This document shows, piece by piece, positions 16,965-26,109 of a stretch of DNA of 64,000 nucleotides (positions are counted from its first letter, which is position 1; every line of letters begins with the position of its first letter). The position numbers and the translations under genes were made by a program. Source of the stretch: Methylophaga sp. (GTDB taxonomy: Bacteria > Pseudomonadota > Gammaproteobacteria > Nitrosococcales > Methylophagaceae); contig PAJP01000023.1 in the NCBI GenBank assembly GCA_002706095.1, positions 1 through 64,000 of the forward strand, in the 5' to 3' direction. Below the pieces are notes generated by a model. The model did no database searches. It saw only the letters and a program-made list of their open reading frames with translations, and was not told where the DNA came from.

Positions 16965-17867
16965 ATGACTGAAAAACAATTAACACACTTAAAGCAATTG
17001 GAGGCTGAAAGCATCCATATTATGCGTGAGGTGGCAGCAGAGTTTGAGAATCCAGTAATGCTGTATTCGATTGGTAAAGACTCCGCCGTCATGTTGCACT
17101 TGGCTATGAAAGCTTTTGCGCCTGGTAAACCCCCATTTCCATTGATGCATATCGATACCACTTGGAAATTTAAGGAAATGATCAAGTTTCGTGATGAAAA
17201 GGCTAAAGAGCTGGGTCTCGAACTGATTGTGCATACCAACCAAGAAGGCAAAGAAGCCGGTATCAACCCATTCGATCACCCTCGCTATACGGATATTATG
17301 AAAACCGATGCCTTGAAAGAGGCGTTGACGAAATACGGTTTTGATGCCGCTTTTGGTGGTGCTCGTCGTGACGAAGAAAAATCGCGTGCAAAAGAACGTG
17401 TGTATTCCTTCCGTGATAAGAACCATCGCTGGGATCCAAAAGCACAGCGACCGGAACTCTGGAATATCTATAACAGTAAAGTGAATAAAGGCGAAAGCAT
17501 CCGTGTCTTCCCATTATCCAACTGGACTGAGCTTGATATCTGGCAATACATTTATCTGGAACAGATTCCAATTGTGCCACTTTATTATGCAGCAGAACGT
17601 CCGGTTGTTGACTACAACGGCTTGACCATCATGGTCGATGACGATCGTATGCGTATTCCTGAAGGCCAAGAGCCGCGCATGGAAAAAGTCCGTTTCCGTA
17701 CCTTGGGTTGTTACCCACTAACAGGTGCCGTGAAATCGTCTGCAGATACTTTGCCTGAAATCATTCAGGAAATGTTGCTGACAACGACATCTGAACGTCA
17801 AGGCCGTGCTATCGATCACGATCAAGCGGGTTCTATGGAGAAGAAAAAACAAGAGGGTTACTTCTAG
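16965..17867 (+). CDS. cysD: Sulfate adenylyltransferase subunit 2
   Basis: The 300-residue catalytic small subunit of ATP sulfurylase, which forms APS from ATP and sulfate. The PP-loop is [13 protein letters not shown] (35-47). [16 protein letters not shown] and the [13 protein letters not shown] segment are family signatures. It works as a complex with CysN, which starts directly after the cysD stop with no gap. Upstream is cysH at a 12-base distance. Length and sequence are fully ordinary. Confidence 0.97.
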   Translation: MTEKQLTHLKQLEAESIHIMREVAAEFENPVMLYSIGKDSAVMLHLAMKAFAPGKPPFPLMHIDTTWKFKEMIKFRDEKAKELGLELIVHTNQEGKEAGINPFDHPRYTDIMKTDALKEALTKYGFDAAFGGARRDEEKSRAKERVYSFRDKNHRWDPKAQRPELWNIYNSKVNKGESIRVFPLSNWTELDIWQYIYLEQIPIVPLYYAAERPVVDYNGLTIMVDDDRMRIPEGQEPRMEKVRFRTLGCYPLTGAVKSSADTLPEIIQEMLLTTTSERQGRAIDHDQAGSMEKKKQEGYF

Positions 17868-19313
17868 ATGACTACTGAATCAAGTTCATATCAATCAGAT
17901 AGCCTGATTGCCACAGACATCGAAGCGTATCTGAAGCAGCATGAAAATAAAGAGATGTTGCGATTTTTAACTTGCGGTAACGTGGACGATGGTAAAAGTA
18001 CGCTGATAGGCCGCCTTCTGCATGACTCGAAAATGATCTACGAAGATCAATTGGAAGCCGTGACGCGTGACAGTGCCAAGTCGGGTACTACCGGCGAACA
18101 GGTTGACTTAGCGTTGTTGGTTGATGGTTTGCAAGCCGAGCGCGAGCAGGGAATCACAATCGATGTGGCTTACCGTTATTTCTCAACGACGAAACGTAAG
18201 TTCATCATTGCCGATACACCAGGACATGAGCAGTACACACGTAACATGGCGACAGGTGCATCCAGTTGTCAGTTAGCGGTTATCCTGATTGATGCCCGTT
18301 ATGGCGTACAAACACAAACTCGCAGACACAGTTTTATTGCCTCTTTATTAGGCATTAAACACGTTGTTGTGGCTATCAATAAAATGGATCTGATGGATTA
18401 TAGTCAGGAAGTGTTTGACAAGATTCGCCATGATTACACTGAATTCTCACGAGAATTAGAACTGGAAGATATTCACTTTGTGCCTATGTCAGCGTTGGTG
18501 GGCGATAACGTGGTTAATCGCAGTGAGAAAATGGATTGGTATCAAGGGCAAACCCTGATGGAAATACTGGAAACCGTCGATGTAGATAAAGATCCGAACT
18601 TCGATGATATGCGTTTCCCGGTTCAGTTTGTGAATCGTCCTAATCTGAACTTCCGTGGTTACTGCGGTACTTTGGCATCGGGTATCTTAAAACCGGGTGA
18701 TGACATCACCGTATTGCCATCGGGTAAAGAGAGTAAAGTGAAGGCGCTTGTCACTTACGATGGTGACTTGGATCATGCCGTGCCTGGCGAAGCGATTACC
18801 GTCACATTAGAAAATGAAATCGATGTCAGTCGTGGTGACATGCTTGTACATAGTAATCATCACCAACCACATGTCTCAAGCCAGTTTAAAGCGATGGTCG
18901 TGTGGATGACAGAACAACCCTTGGTGCCAAACAAGCAATACAGCATCAAAGTGGGTGTCAATGATGCAGGTGGTGCGTTAACGGGCATTGATTATCAAAT
19001 TGATGTCAACACGCTTGAGCACAATAAAGCCAGTGAATTGAAACTGAATGAAATAGGCTTATGTGAGTTTTCATTAAACAAGCCCGTTGTGTTTGATTCA
19101 TATAAACGCAACCGGACTACAGGGGCCTTTATCATTATTGATCGCCTGACCAATGTCACGATTGGCGCTGGCATGATTACAGATGCAGTATCAAGTAATC
19201 ACGAAGTGGTCGCGGAAGGTGAATTTTCTGCTTTTGAAATGGAGTTGAATGCACTCATTCGTAAACATTTCCCTCATTGGGATGCGAAAGATTTGAGTCA
19301 ACTTCTCAAATAA
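17868..19313 (+). CDS. cysN: Sulfate adenylyltransferase subunit 1 (GTPase)
   Basis: A 481-residue EF-Tu-like GTPase that couples GTP hydrolysis to APS formation by CysD. The P-loop GNVDDGKST is at 37-45, followed by DTPGHEQY (G3) and NKMD (G4), then two beta-barrel domains. The protein ends after the barrel domains, with no fused APS kinase (CysC) domain, which agrees with the APS-reductase type of CysH in the same operon. A strong terminator follows. Confidence 0.97.
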   Translation: MTTESSSYQSDSLIATDIEAYLKQHENKEMLRFLTCGNVDDGKSTLIGRLLHDSKMIYEDQLEAVTRDSAKSGTTGEQVDLALLVDGLQAEREQGITIDVAYRYFSTTKRKFIIADTPGHEQYTRNMATGASSCQLAVILIDARYGVQTQTRRHSFIASLLGIKHVVVAINKMDLMDYSQEVFDKIRHDYTEFSRELELEDIHFVPMSALVGDNVVNRSEKMDWYQGQTLMEILETVDVDKDPNFDDMRFPVQFVNRPNLNFRGYCGTLASGILKPGDDITVLPSGKESKVKALVTYDGDLDHAVPGEAITVTLENEIDVSRGDMLVHSNHHQPHVSSQFKAMVVWMTEQPLVPNKQYSIKVGVNDAGGALTGIDYQIDVNTLEHNKASELKLNEIGLCEFSLNKPVVFDSYKRNRTTGAFIIIDRLTNVTIGAGMITDAVSSNHEVVAEGEFSAFEMELNALIRKHFPHWDAKDLSQLLK

Positions 19314-19333
19314 TTCACAAAAAGTGGTTCAAG

Positions 19334-19367
19334 AAAGCCAGTCAGTATTTGCTGACTGGCTTTTTTT
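19334..19367 (+). terminator. Intrinsic terminator of the sulfate operon
   Basis: AAAGCCAGTCAG (19334-19345) pairs perfectly with CTGACTGGCTTT (19352-19363) around a 6-base loop, followed by a run of T to 19367. Confidence 0.93.
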
Positions 19368-19541
19368 ATGTCTAAGCAACAGTGAAATGAGTTTCAGACT
19401 GACGTGTCATTAATTATGTAAATCGATTTTATCAATCAATAATTCAATAATAAACAATTATACAAATCTATTGAAAATCCATAGACTCTGTTGTGTGCAA
19501 TTGATTTGCCTAACATGATATGCAGCAGAAAGGATAGAACG

Positions 19542-20990
19542 ATGACCAAAACAATTTTAACGACATCTGCCGGCGCCCCAGTCGCTGATGATGATAATAG
19601 TATCAGTGTCGGACCAAGAGGACCTTTGACTTATGACAATCACTACACCTTCGAAAAATTGGCTCACTTCAACCGTGAGAGAATTCCTGAACGCGTGGTC
19701 CATGCACGTGGTACCGGGGCTTACGGAACCTTTACCCTCACAAAAAGCTTAAAAGATCTCACTATTGCGGATTTCTTACAGAATGAAGGTAAGAGAACAG
19801 AGGTCTTTGTTCGCTTCTCAACCGTGGGTGGTGGCCAGGACTCACATGATTATGCCCGTGACCCACGAGGTTTCGCTGTGAAGTTTTATACTAAGCAGGG
19901 CAATTACGACATGGTAGGCAATAATACGCCGGTGTTTTTCCTCCGTGATCCGAGTAAGTTTCCAGACTTTATTCATTCACAAAAAAAGAATCCGCGTACT
20001 AATGTGCCTGACCCAAGAATGGCTTATGAGTTTTGGGCTAATTACCCACAAGCATTACATCAGTTGACTATTTTGATGTCTGACCGCGGGATTCCTGCTT
20101 CATACCGCAATATGAATGGTTACAGCTCACATACCTATAGTTTCTGGAATGAGAAGGGCGAACGGTTTTGGTTTAAATGGCACTTTAAAACTAATCAAGG
20201 CATCAAAACACTGAGAGCCGAGGAAGCTGCAGTGGCTGATCCTCATGGAGCACAGCAGGATTTAGTGGAAGCTATTGACCGCGGTGATTTCCCGAGCTGG
20301 ACAGCCAAAATACAGATTATGACGGAGCAACAAGCGCGGGATGCTGAGATCAATCCGTTTGATTTAACCAAAGTATGGCCACATGATGAATTTCCATTGG
20401 TTGAAGTCGGTCAACTGGAGCTTAACCGCAATGTAGACAATTATTTTGCTGAAACAGAGCAAGCCGCTTTTGCACCGAGTAACTTTGTACCCGGTATCAG
20501 TTCATCACCTGACAAAATGTTGCAGGGACGGCTGATAGCTTATCAGGATGCCCACCGTTATCGGGTTGGCGTGAACTACAATCAGTTACCTGTTAATGCG
20601 GCAAAATGTCCGGTTAATCATTATCAGCGTGATGGGGCGATGGCGGGGTTAAGTCCTGCTGGCGGTAATCATCATCAGACGAGTGGGGCTAACTACTTCC
20701 CTAATGATCGTGATAATGCGCCTAAGCCAGATACAAGTGTAGCGGAACCTGCTATGCCAGTTGAGGCTGGTGCTTGGTTAGATCGGTTTGATACAGGTCA
20801 AGATGATCATTACACGCAGGCGGGTAATTTGTTTCGTATTATGAGTGAGGATCAGAAACAGCAATTAGCAGACAATATTGCTGGTGGTCTTGGACAGTGT
20901 GATGCATCTATTCAGCAGCGTATGTTGGCTCAATTTGAAAAAGCTGACCCGGACTATGCTGCCAGAGTAGCAGCTGCACTAAAGGCTTAA
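19542..20990 (+). CDS. katA: Monofunctional haem catalase (small-subunit, KatA type)
   Basis: Clade 3-type catalase of 482 residues that disproportionates hydrogen peroxide. Catalytic His54 lies in VVHARGTGA, the distal Asn in VGNNTPVFF (near 127), and the proximal haem ligand Tyr334 in RLIAYQDAHRYR. No signal peptide. The ATG at 19542 is chosen because AAAGGA lies about 7 bases upstream; the earlier in-frame start at 19491 adds 17 residues unlike the family. The 170-base AT-rich leader between the cysN terminator and the gene should hold its promoter. Confidence 0.95.
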   Translation: MTKTILTTSAGAPVADDDNSISVGPRGPLTYDNHYTFEKLAHFNRERIPERVVHARGTGAYGTFTLTKSLKDLTIADFLQNEGKRTEVFVRFSTVGGGQDSHDYARDPRGFAVKFYTKQGNYDMVGNNTPVFFLRDPSKFPDFIHSQKKNPRTNVPDPRMAYEFWANYPQALHQLTILMSDRGIPASYRNMNGYSSHTYSFWNEKGERFWFKWHFKTNQGIKTLRAEEAAVADPHGAQQDLVEAIDRGDFPSWTAKIQIMTEQQARDAEINPFDLTKVWPHDEFPLVEVGQLELNRNVDNYFAETEQAAFAPSNFVPGISSSPDKMLQGRLIAYQDAHRYRVGVNYNQLPVNAAKCPVNHYQRDGAMAGLSPAGGNHHQTSGANYFPNDRDNAPKPDTSVAEPAMPVEAGAWLDRFDTGQDDHYTQAGNLFRIMSEDQKQQLADNIAGGLGQCDASIQQRMLAQFEKADPDYAARVAAALKA

Positions 20991-21004
20991 TCTAGTCTGA
21001 AATG

Positions 21005-21030
21005 AAAGGGGCGTGAAACACGCCCCTTTT
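21005..21030. terminator. Intrinsic terminator after katA
   Basis: AAAGGGGCGTG (21005-21015) pairs with CACGCCCCTTT (21019-21029) around a 3-base loop. It ends the katA transcript and, being symmetrical, may also serve the convergent glycosylase gene. Confidence 0.92.
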
Positions 21031-21567
21031 CTATTGCTTAGTCTTTTTTACACTACTTAGCTGTTCAAGCCATATGGTTTGTTTTTCTTCTAATGACAAA
21101 GCAGCATGGGCTGGGCTGCTGGATGGCAAGCGCTCTGTTGGTATTTTTTGCCATATTTTATCTAATGTTGGCAGAACAGATTTAATATAAATTTGCTCAG
21201 CTTTGGCACCATTAAAAAAGACAGAATGAATATTGGGGTGTTGCCGAAAAAAGGCATTAAAGTCATTGGCTTCAATCGAGTCTGATGCAATATTACTATC
21301 CAGACTGCCAGGTCTTTCACAGGCTTTTAATACATCCCATACCGCTATGTGTTGGTGGGTGAGTTGTTCGCAGCGTTGTTGATACGGTAATGATGTCGAG
21401 ATAGCAAACAGACTTTGCATAATTGGCCAGAAGCCATTACGTGGGTGGGCGTAATATTGCTGCTGACGCAATGATTCTGCACCTGGCATGGACCCGAGGA
21501 TCAGGATTTTTGCAGACGTTGCCGCAATGGGCGGAAAGCTATAACAGCGCGTTAGATTCTCAGACAT
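21031..21567 (-). CDS. Hypoxanthine-DNA (deoxyinosine) glycosylase, UDG superfamily
   Basis: A 178-residue uracil-DNA-glycosylase-fold protein. The first motif ILGSMPGAESLRQQQYYAHP near residues 22-42, with NGFW after it, and the second motif LPSSSPAHA near 148-156 match the family 6 (HDG) glycosylases, which remove hypoxanthine from DNA. The VWDVLKACERPGS segment is also typical. It starts on the shared base of a TAATG overlap with the DUF3465 gene, so both are co-translated. Confidence 0.82.
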   Translation of the reverse strand: MSENLTRCYSFPPIAATSAKILILGSMPGAESLRQQQYYAHPRNGFWPIMQSLFAISTSLPYQQRCEQLTHQHIAVWDVLKACERPGSLDSNIASDSIEANDFNAFFRQHPNIHSVFFNGAKAEQIYIKSVLPTLDKIWQKIPTERLPSSSPAHAALSLEEKQTIWLEQLSSVKKTKQ

Positions 21568-22010
21568 TATTGATATAGCTGACCTTTATGGCGAATCCAG
21601 CCATGAGGGTGTTTGTTGGCAGGATCATGATGCGTCCAGTGAATGACGCCACCTTTGTCATTCCATTCGTATTCACCAAAAATATGTACTTCATCACCCA
21701 TGTTGAGAGAGTCAATGCGAGGTGCAAGATCGATATTATGAGCAATCAATACCGTGAGTTTATCCGGCAAGGTAATGATAAAACGTTGATGACGACTGCC
21801 TTTATTATCATCAGTTAGAATCCGACTTACCGTCCCTTTTACTTCAACTAAAACGTCACTTTTCTGTTGTTGATAAAGTGATGATATCGATGCTGTATCA
21901 ACTTTATTAACGTTTTGCTGGTGAGGCTGATAATGACTGGCCCCCCAAATTAAAAAACCGAAAGCGATAACCAGCCATAAACGCTGTTTTTGTCGGCTTG
22001 CTTTAGACAT
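21567..22010 (-). CDS. DUF3465-family membrane-anchored protein
   Basis: A 147-residue protein with an N-terminal hydrophobic anchor (WLVIAFGFLIWGA, about 11-23) and an exported domain with KGTVSRILTDD, HQRFIITL and GEYEWNDKGGVIHWTHHDP, the pattern of DUF3465, an OB-fold-like family of unknown function. The start at 22010 gives a normal anchor; the frame extends upstream to 22178 but that extension is not family-like. It precedes the glycosylase gene with a TAATG overlap. Function unknown. Confidence 0.7.
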   Translation of the reverse strand: MSKASRQKQRLWLVIAFGFLIWGASHYQPHQQNVNKVDTASISSLYQQQKSDVLVEVKGTVSRILTDDNKGSRHQRFIITLPDKLTVLIAHNIDLAPRIDSLNMGDEVHIFGEYEWNDKGGVIHWTHHDPANKHPHGWIRHKGQLYQ

Positions 22011-22326
22011 GCCAAGAACCCTGTTTAGCGATAAATGCGTCAGTATAACGATTTTTATCAATGACAAAGAGCCCACGCTGATAACACTTAAGCATCTGAC
22101 TATAAGTCTCAAGATGAAATCTAATGGAATACTGAAAATGACGCGCACAATGAAAAAGTCATCAACAATGCCACACAATAACCGTGTATTTTATGGTTGC
22201 ATTAAATGATAGTAATGACGCGGTATTAATGAATTTATCGATATAGATATTGGTATTTATAATTTCCCGTTATATACCGCGGCGGTTATAATAGCGGGTC
22301 CGGTATTTAGAGTTTAGAGAGCTTAA
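22011..22326. other. Divergent intergenic region upstream of cysI
   Basis: About 316 bases separate the DUF3465 gene from the sulfite reductase gene and should hold both promoters. It is AT-rich between 22190 and 22270. TATAAT at 22287-22292 is a good -10 for cysI, but no -35 match lies 16-18 bases upstream, as expected for an activator-dependent promoter. I see no conserved RNA. Confidence 0.4.
22287..22292 (+). promoter_or_regulatory. Candidate -10 element of cysI
   Basis: A consensus TATAAT lies 34 bases before the cysI start. The missing -35 element suggests activation, plausibly by CysB; this is inference. Confidence 0.3.
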
Positions 22327-23979
22327 ATGTATCAATACGATAAGTATGATCAAACGATGGTTGAGCAACGGGTAGAGCAGTACCGTGATCAAACACGTCG
22401 TTTCTTGGCGGGTGAGCTGACTGAAGAACAGTTCCGTCCTTTACGACTGATGAACGGGCTGTATATCCAAATACATGCACCCATGTTACGTGTTGCCATT
22501 CCTTATGGACTGATGTCTTCACAACAAGTTCGTAAAATTGCAGACGTTTCACGTCGTTACGATAAAGGGTTTGTGCATTTCACGACGCGCCAGAATTTCC
22601 AAATGAACTGGCCGAAGTTAGAGGATGTGCCAGATATTCTTGCTGAACTGGCCACTGTACAAATGCACGCTATTCAAAGTAGTGGTAACTGCATTCGTAA
22701 TACGACCTCTGATCAGTTTGCAGGTATCAATGCCAATGAAATAGAAGATCCACGCCCGTGGGCTGAAATTATTCGCCAATGGTCAACCTTCCACCCTGAG
22801 TTTGCCTATCTACCACGTAAGTTCAAAATTGCCGTTATTGGTTCTGAAGAAGACCGTGCAGCCACTAAATTGCATGATATCGGCTTACATCTGGTTAAAA
22901 ATCACGAAGGTGAAGTCGGTTTTGAAGTGCTTGTCGGTGGTGGTTTAGGTCGTACGCCAATCATTGGTCAACAAATCAGACCTTTCCTTGAGAAAAAGGA
23001 TTTGCTCTCCTATCTGGAAGCGATTCTGCGTGTTTATAACCGCCTGGGTCGTCGTGATAACAAATACAAAGCACGTATTAAAATCACGGTTCGTGAGCAC
23101 GGTATCAATCATATCCGTGAACTGGTTGAAGCTGAATGGGTACAAATTCGTGATCAACTCGTTTTAGATCAAAAAGAAATTGATCGTGTGAAAGCGTATT
23201 TCACAGAGCCTGAATACGATGCTGATGCAGCAGCGGATGACAGTTTTGATAAAGCCTTGGCTGAAGATAATGCTTTTGCACGCTGGGCGAAACAGAATAC
23301 GTTTGCTCATAAACAGCCCGGTTATCGTGCGGTTTATGTATCACTTAAAGCGCCAGGTGTTGCGCCGGGTGATGTGACCTCTGATCAGCTTGACGTCATT
23401 GCTGATCTGGCTGATGAGTTCAGCTTAGGTGAAGTGCGTTCAACGCACACTCAAAACCTGGTGTTTGCGGATGTGAAGCAGGCTGATTTATATGCCCTAT
23501 GGTTAAGACTTGAGGCTGACAACCTGGCTACACCAAATGTGAATACATTAACCGATATTATTTGCTGTCCTGGTCTGGATTATTGTGGTCTGGCTAATGC
23601 TAAGTCTATTCCTCTGTCTAAACAGATTGCGGAACGGTTTGGTGATCTTGACTATCTTTATGACTTAGGTGATATCAAGATCAAGTTTTCAGGCTGCATG
23701 AACGGTTGTGCTCACCAGAGTGTAGGTCACATCGGTATTCTGGGTGTCGATAAGAAAGGTGAAGAATGGTACCAATTCACACTTGGCGGTAGCTCTGAGG
23801 CAGATGCCTCTCTTGGAGAGCGTCTAGGTAAGGCGATACCTAAAGAGGACGTAGTCGACACCGTTGGTCATTTACTGGATGCCTATGTCGATTTACGCCA
23901 TGAAGATGAGTCATTCCTGGCCACAGTTCGTCGTTTAGGTATTGATCCATTTAAGGAGCGTGTATATGCAGATAATTAA
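22327..23979 (+). CDS. cysI: Sulfite reductase, single-subunit sirohaem hemoprotein (CysI/PA1838 type)
   Basis: A 550-residue nitrite/sulfite reductase family hemoprotein that reduces sulfite to sulfide. The [4Fe-4S]-sirohaem ligands are Cys414-x5-Cys420 and Cys457-x3-Cys461 (GCMNGC). The N-terminus (MYQYDKYDQ) and segments such as FRPLRLMNGLYIQ and SSGNCIRN closely match the Pseudomonas-type CysI that works without a CysJ flavoprotein. The gene overlaps a DUF934 gene downstream by 14 bases, an arrangement known from Pseudomonas. It completes sulfate assimilation begun by the cysH-cysD-cysN operon about 3 kb upstream. Confidence 0.93.
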   Translation: MYQYDKYDQTMVEQRVEQYRDQTRRFLAGELTEEQFRPLRLMNGLYIQIHAPMLRVAIPYGLMSSQQVRKIADVSRRYDKGFVHFTTRQNFQMNWPKLEDVPDILAELATVQMHAIQSSGNCIRNTTSDQFAGINANEIEDPRPWAEIIRQWSTFHPEFAYLPRKFKIAVIGSEEDRAATKLHDIGLHLVKNHEGEVGFEVLVGGGLGRTPIIGQQIRPFLEKKDLLSYLEAILRVYNRLGRRDNKYKARIKITVREHGINHIRELVEAEWVQIRDQLVLDQKEIDRVKAYFTEPEYDADAAADDSFDKALAEDNAFARWAKQNTFAHKQPGYRAVYVSLKAPGVAPGDVTSDQLDVIADLADEFSLGEVRSTHTQNLVFADVKQADLYALWLRLEADNLATPNVNTLTDIICCPGLDYCGLANAKSIPLSKQIAERFGDLDYLYDLGDIKIKFSGCMNGCAHQSVGHIGILGVDKKGEEWYQFTLGGSSEADASLGERLGKAIPKEDVVDTVGHLLDAYVDLRHEDESFLATVRRLGIDPFKERVYADN

Positions 23980-24445
23980 AGATCGTGAAATCATCGAAGA
24001 TAATTGGACACACCTGGATGATGATTCAGATCTGATTGCAGGCAATATTACCGTTTCTTTAGCCCGGTGGCAGGAACAACATGAAACACTGGTTGAACAT
24101 GAAGGTGAATTAGGCCTTCGTCTGAGCGGTGATGATCCTCTGGAAGAAGTGGTGCCAGATTTAATTCATTTCTCATTGATCGTTCTGGTGTTTCCAGCAT
24201 TTACTGATGGGCGTTGTTACTCATTTGCGAGACTGCTACGTGAACGTTATGGCTTTAAAGCTGAGATACGTGCTCAAGGTGATGTGTTATATGACCAGTT
24301 GTTCTATATGTCACAGTGTGGAATTAACAGCTTTGAGCTTGCCAATCCCAACCGTATTGACAAAGCCTTGAAGGCTTTTGATGACTTCAGCGAAAGTTAC
24401 CAGGCAACGGTACTTCGTCCTGAACCACTTTATCGCCGTCGCTAG
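23966..24445 (+). CDS. DUF934 protein, sulfite-reductase partner
   Basis: A 159-residue soluble protein of the DUF934 family, with the typical C-terminal segment (FPAFTDGRCYSFARLLRERY) and YMSQCGINSFEL. The family is almost always encoded directly after a CysI-type sulfite reductase and is annotated as involved in sulfite reduction, with no established biochemical role. The start at 23966 has AAGGAG (23953-23958) at a 7-base spacing, inside the cysI reading frame. No cofactor motif is visible. Confidence 0.85.
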   Translation: MQIIKDREIIEDNWTHLDDDSDLIAGNITVSLARWQEQHETLVEHEGELGLRLSGDDPLEEVVPDLIHFSLIVLVFPAFTDGRCYSFARLLRERYGFKAEIRAQGDVLYDQLFYMSQCGINSFELANPNRIDKALKAFDDFSESYQATVLRPEPLYRRR

Positions 24446-24463
24446 ACACAGGCACACGTCTGT

Positions 24464-25333
24464 ATGGCTGTATATGCAATAGGTGATGTTCAAGGTTGTT
24501 ACGATGAGTTAGTAAAAATGCTGGATCGAGTTCAGTTCGATCCAGCCCTTGATCAAATTTGGCTGGCTGGTGATTTGGTGAATCGAGGCCCTAAGTCAGC
24601 AGAAGTATTAAGGTTAGCAAAGCAGTTAGGTAATAGTTGTATATCCGTATTAGGCAACCACGATCTACATTTACTGGCTAATGCTGCCGGTGTCGTTGAA
24701 TATCAACATCATTTGGATACGATTGAGCAAGTTCTCTCTGCTCCTGACAGAGAAGAGCTCATTACCTGGTTAAGACAACAACCTTTGTTTTATCACGATC
24801 CCATCCTAGATTTCAGTATGGTACATGCAGGAATACCTGCAGAGTGGTCAGTGCAAGAATCACAGCAACGATCCGAAGAAGTCGAAGCGGTTTTAAGCGG
24901 GGATAATTGGCGTGATTTCTTTCAGCATATGTATGGTAATAAACCTAAACGATGGACGCCTGAGCTGAAAGGCTGGGATCGACTTCGTTTTATCACCAAT
25001 TGCTTTACCCGTCTGCGTTACTGCCATGAAGATGGTCGAATTGCACTTAAGTTCAAAGGGGCGCCTGAAGATAAACCATTACACCAACGTCCCTGGTTTG
25101 AAATGCCCAATAGAATGACGGCCAACGACAGAGTCGTGTTTGGGCACTGGTCTACTCTGGGCGTTGGTCGTTACGGTAATGTGTTTTCATTGGACAGTGG
25201 CGCCGTGTGGGGCGAAACATTGACAGCGGTGCGGATTGATCAAGAACCTTATGAATGGGTAACGGTTGAAGCAGATGCTGGTGGTTTACCTTTTCCAAAA
25301 AAGTCAGACAAAAAACGTAAACGCTGGTTGTGA
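24464..25333 (+). CDS. apaH: Symmetrical bis(5'-nucleosyl)-tetraphosphatase
   Basis: A 289-residue metallophosphatase that splits Ap4A into two ADP. The calcineurin-like metal motifs are GDVQG (7-11), GDLVNRGP (36-43) and GNHD (64-67), with VHAGIP and FGHWSTLG further on. The start lies 18 bases after the DUF934 stop, so it may be read from the cysI transcript. ApaH limits alarmone Ap4A during stress. Length is normal, with a basic C-terminal tail. Confidence 0.95.
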   Translation: MAVYAIGDVQGCYDELVKMLDRVQFDPALDQIWLAGDLVNRGPKSAEVLRLAKQLGNSCISVLGNHDLHLLANAAGVVEYQHHLDTIEQVLSAPDREELITWLRQQPLFYHDPILDFSMVHAGIPAEWSVQESQQRSEEVEAVLSGDNWRDFFQHMYGNKPKRWTPELKGWDRLRFITNCFTRLRYCHEDGRIALKFKGAPEDKPLHQRPWFEMPNRMTANDRVVFGHWSTLGVGRYGNVFSLDSGAVWGETLTAVRIDQEPYEWVTVEADAGGLPFPKKSDKKRKRWL

Positions 25334-25602
25334 GTTATGGTTCGCCATGATTGACGGAAAATGAGTACAATATATTTCATATTGATTAAATTCAGGCTTG
25401 TAAAATAATAGTCATGTCACTATCTACATCGCTGTTTTAACACGGTGTGGGGGAATAACCGCTGGCAGTTGCAATACAGCTATTAGAAATTTGATCGAAA
25501 ACTGACCGAAACAGTTCAACCTGTTTGGATATAACGGTCTTAAGCAGCCATGGGAGTGATTAAATGGTTAAGTCTATAAAACAAATTGAGGCTGGCAAAT
25601 AA
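25334..25602. other. Leader region before nusB with a short upstream reading frame
   Basis: These 269 bases hold no full gene. A hairpin AAACAG-loop-CTGTTT near 25510 is visible. A 12-codon frame starting with ATG 25564, preceded by GGGAG, ends in TAA directly before the nusB ATG. No riboflavin riboswitch and no ribH, the usual nusB neighbour, is present. Confidence 0.45.
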
Positions 25603-26055
25603 ATGGCCACTGGATTACCCAGAACAAAAGCACGCCGAGCTGCTGTACAAGCGCTCTATCAAGCTCAAGTCAATGGTGAAGCACCACAAAAAGACACACT
25701 TGAGTTTGTCACTGCAGAATATGCTGACAAAATTGATAAAAAATATTTTGTGACATTGGTCGACGGCACGATCAAATATCAAAATGAAATTGATGAAGAA
25801 CTGACACAAGTCATCGACCGTGATTTGGCAAAGATTGATCCGGTAGAAGTCTCCGTGCTTCGTCTCGCCGTATTTGAATTTATTCATCTACCAGAAATAC
25901 CATACCGTGTCGTGCTGAATGAAGCGGTCGAATTAGCCAAGTCTTTCGGTGGTGAACAAGGTCATAAATACGTCAACGGCGTCTTAGATAAGATGGGCGC
26001 TCGATTACGCTCTCATGAGCACCAAGCAGCGAAAGCTGCACGTCAAAAGAAATAA
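25603..26055 (+). CDS. nusB: Transcription antitermination factor NusB
   Basis: A 150-residue all-helical RNA-binding protein that with NusE binds boxA RNA and prevents termination in rRNA operons. The N-terminal ARRAAVQALYQAQ and the C-terminal IPYRVVLNEAVELAKSFGG plus KYVNGVLDKM are family signatures. It starts immediately after the stop of a 12-codon upstream frame. It heads a nusB-thiL-pgpA group that is conserved in proteobacteria. Confidence 0.96.
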   Translation: MATGLPRTKARRAAVQALYQAQVNGEAPQKDTLEFVTAEYADKIDKKYFVTLVDGTIKYQNEIDEELTQVIDRDLAKIDPVEVSVLRLAVFEFIHLPEIPYRVVLNEAVELAKSFGGEQGHKYVNGVLDKMGARLRSHEHQAAKAARQKK

Positions 26056-26109
26056 GTCATACTGGGCAGGTGTCGACGATGCTTGCCTGATGATTAAAAG
26101 GTTTTCTGT

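Noticed and set aside
19468..19484. CTAT-N9-ATAG dyad as an OxyR site ahead of katA
   Set aside because: OxyR half-sites are ATAG-N7-CTAT; this dyad has the opposite order and wrong spacing.
19491..19541. Upstream start for katA
   Set aside because: No ribosome site and 17 residues unlike catalases; AAAGGA supports 19542.
22011..22178. N-terminal extension of the DUF3465 protein
   Set aside because: Adds 56 hydrophobic residues not typical of the family; the start at 22010 gives a normal anchor.
25334..25602. Riboflavin (FMN) riboswitch before nusB
   Set aside because: Checked because rib genes often precede nusB; no conserved FMN aptamer segments were found.
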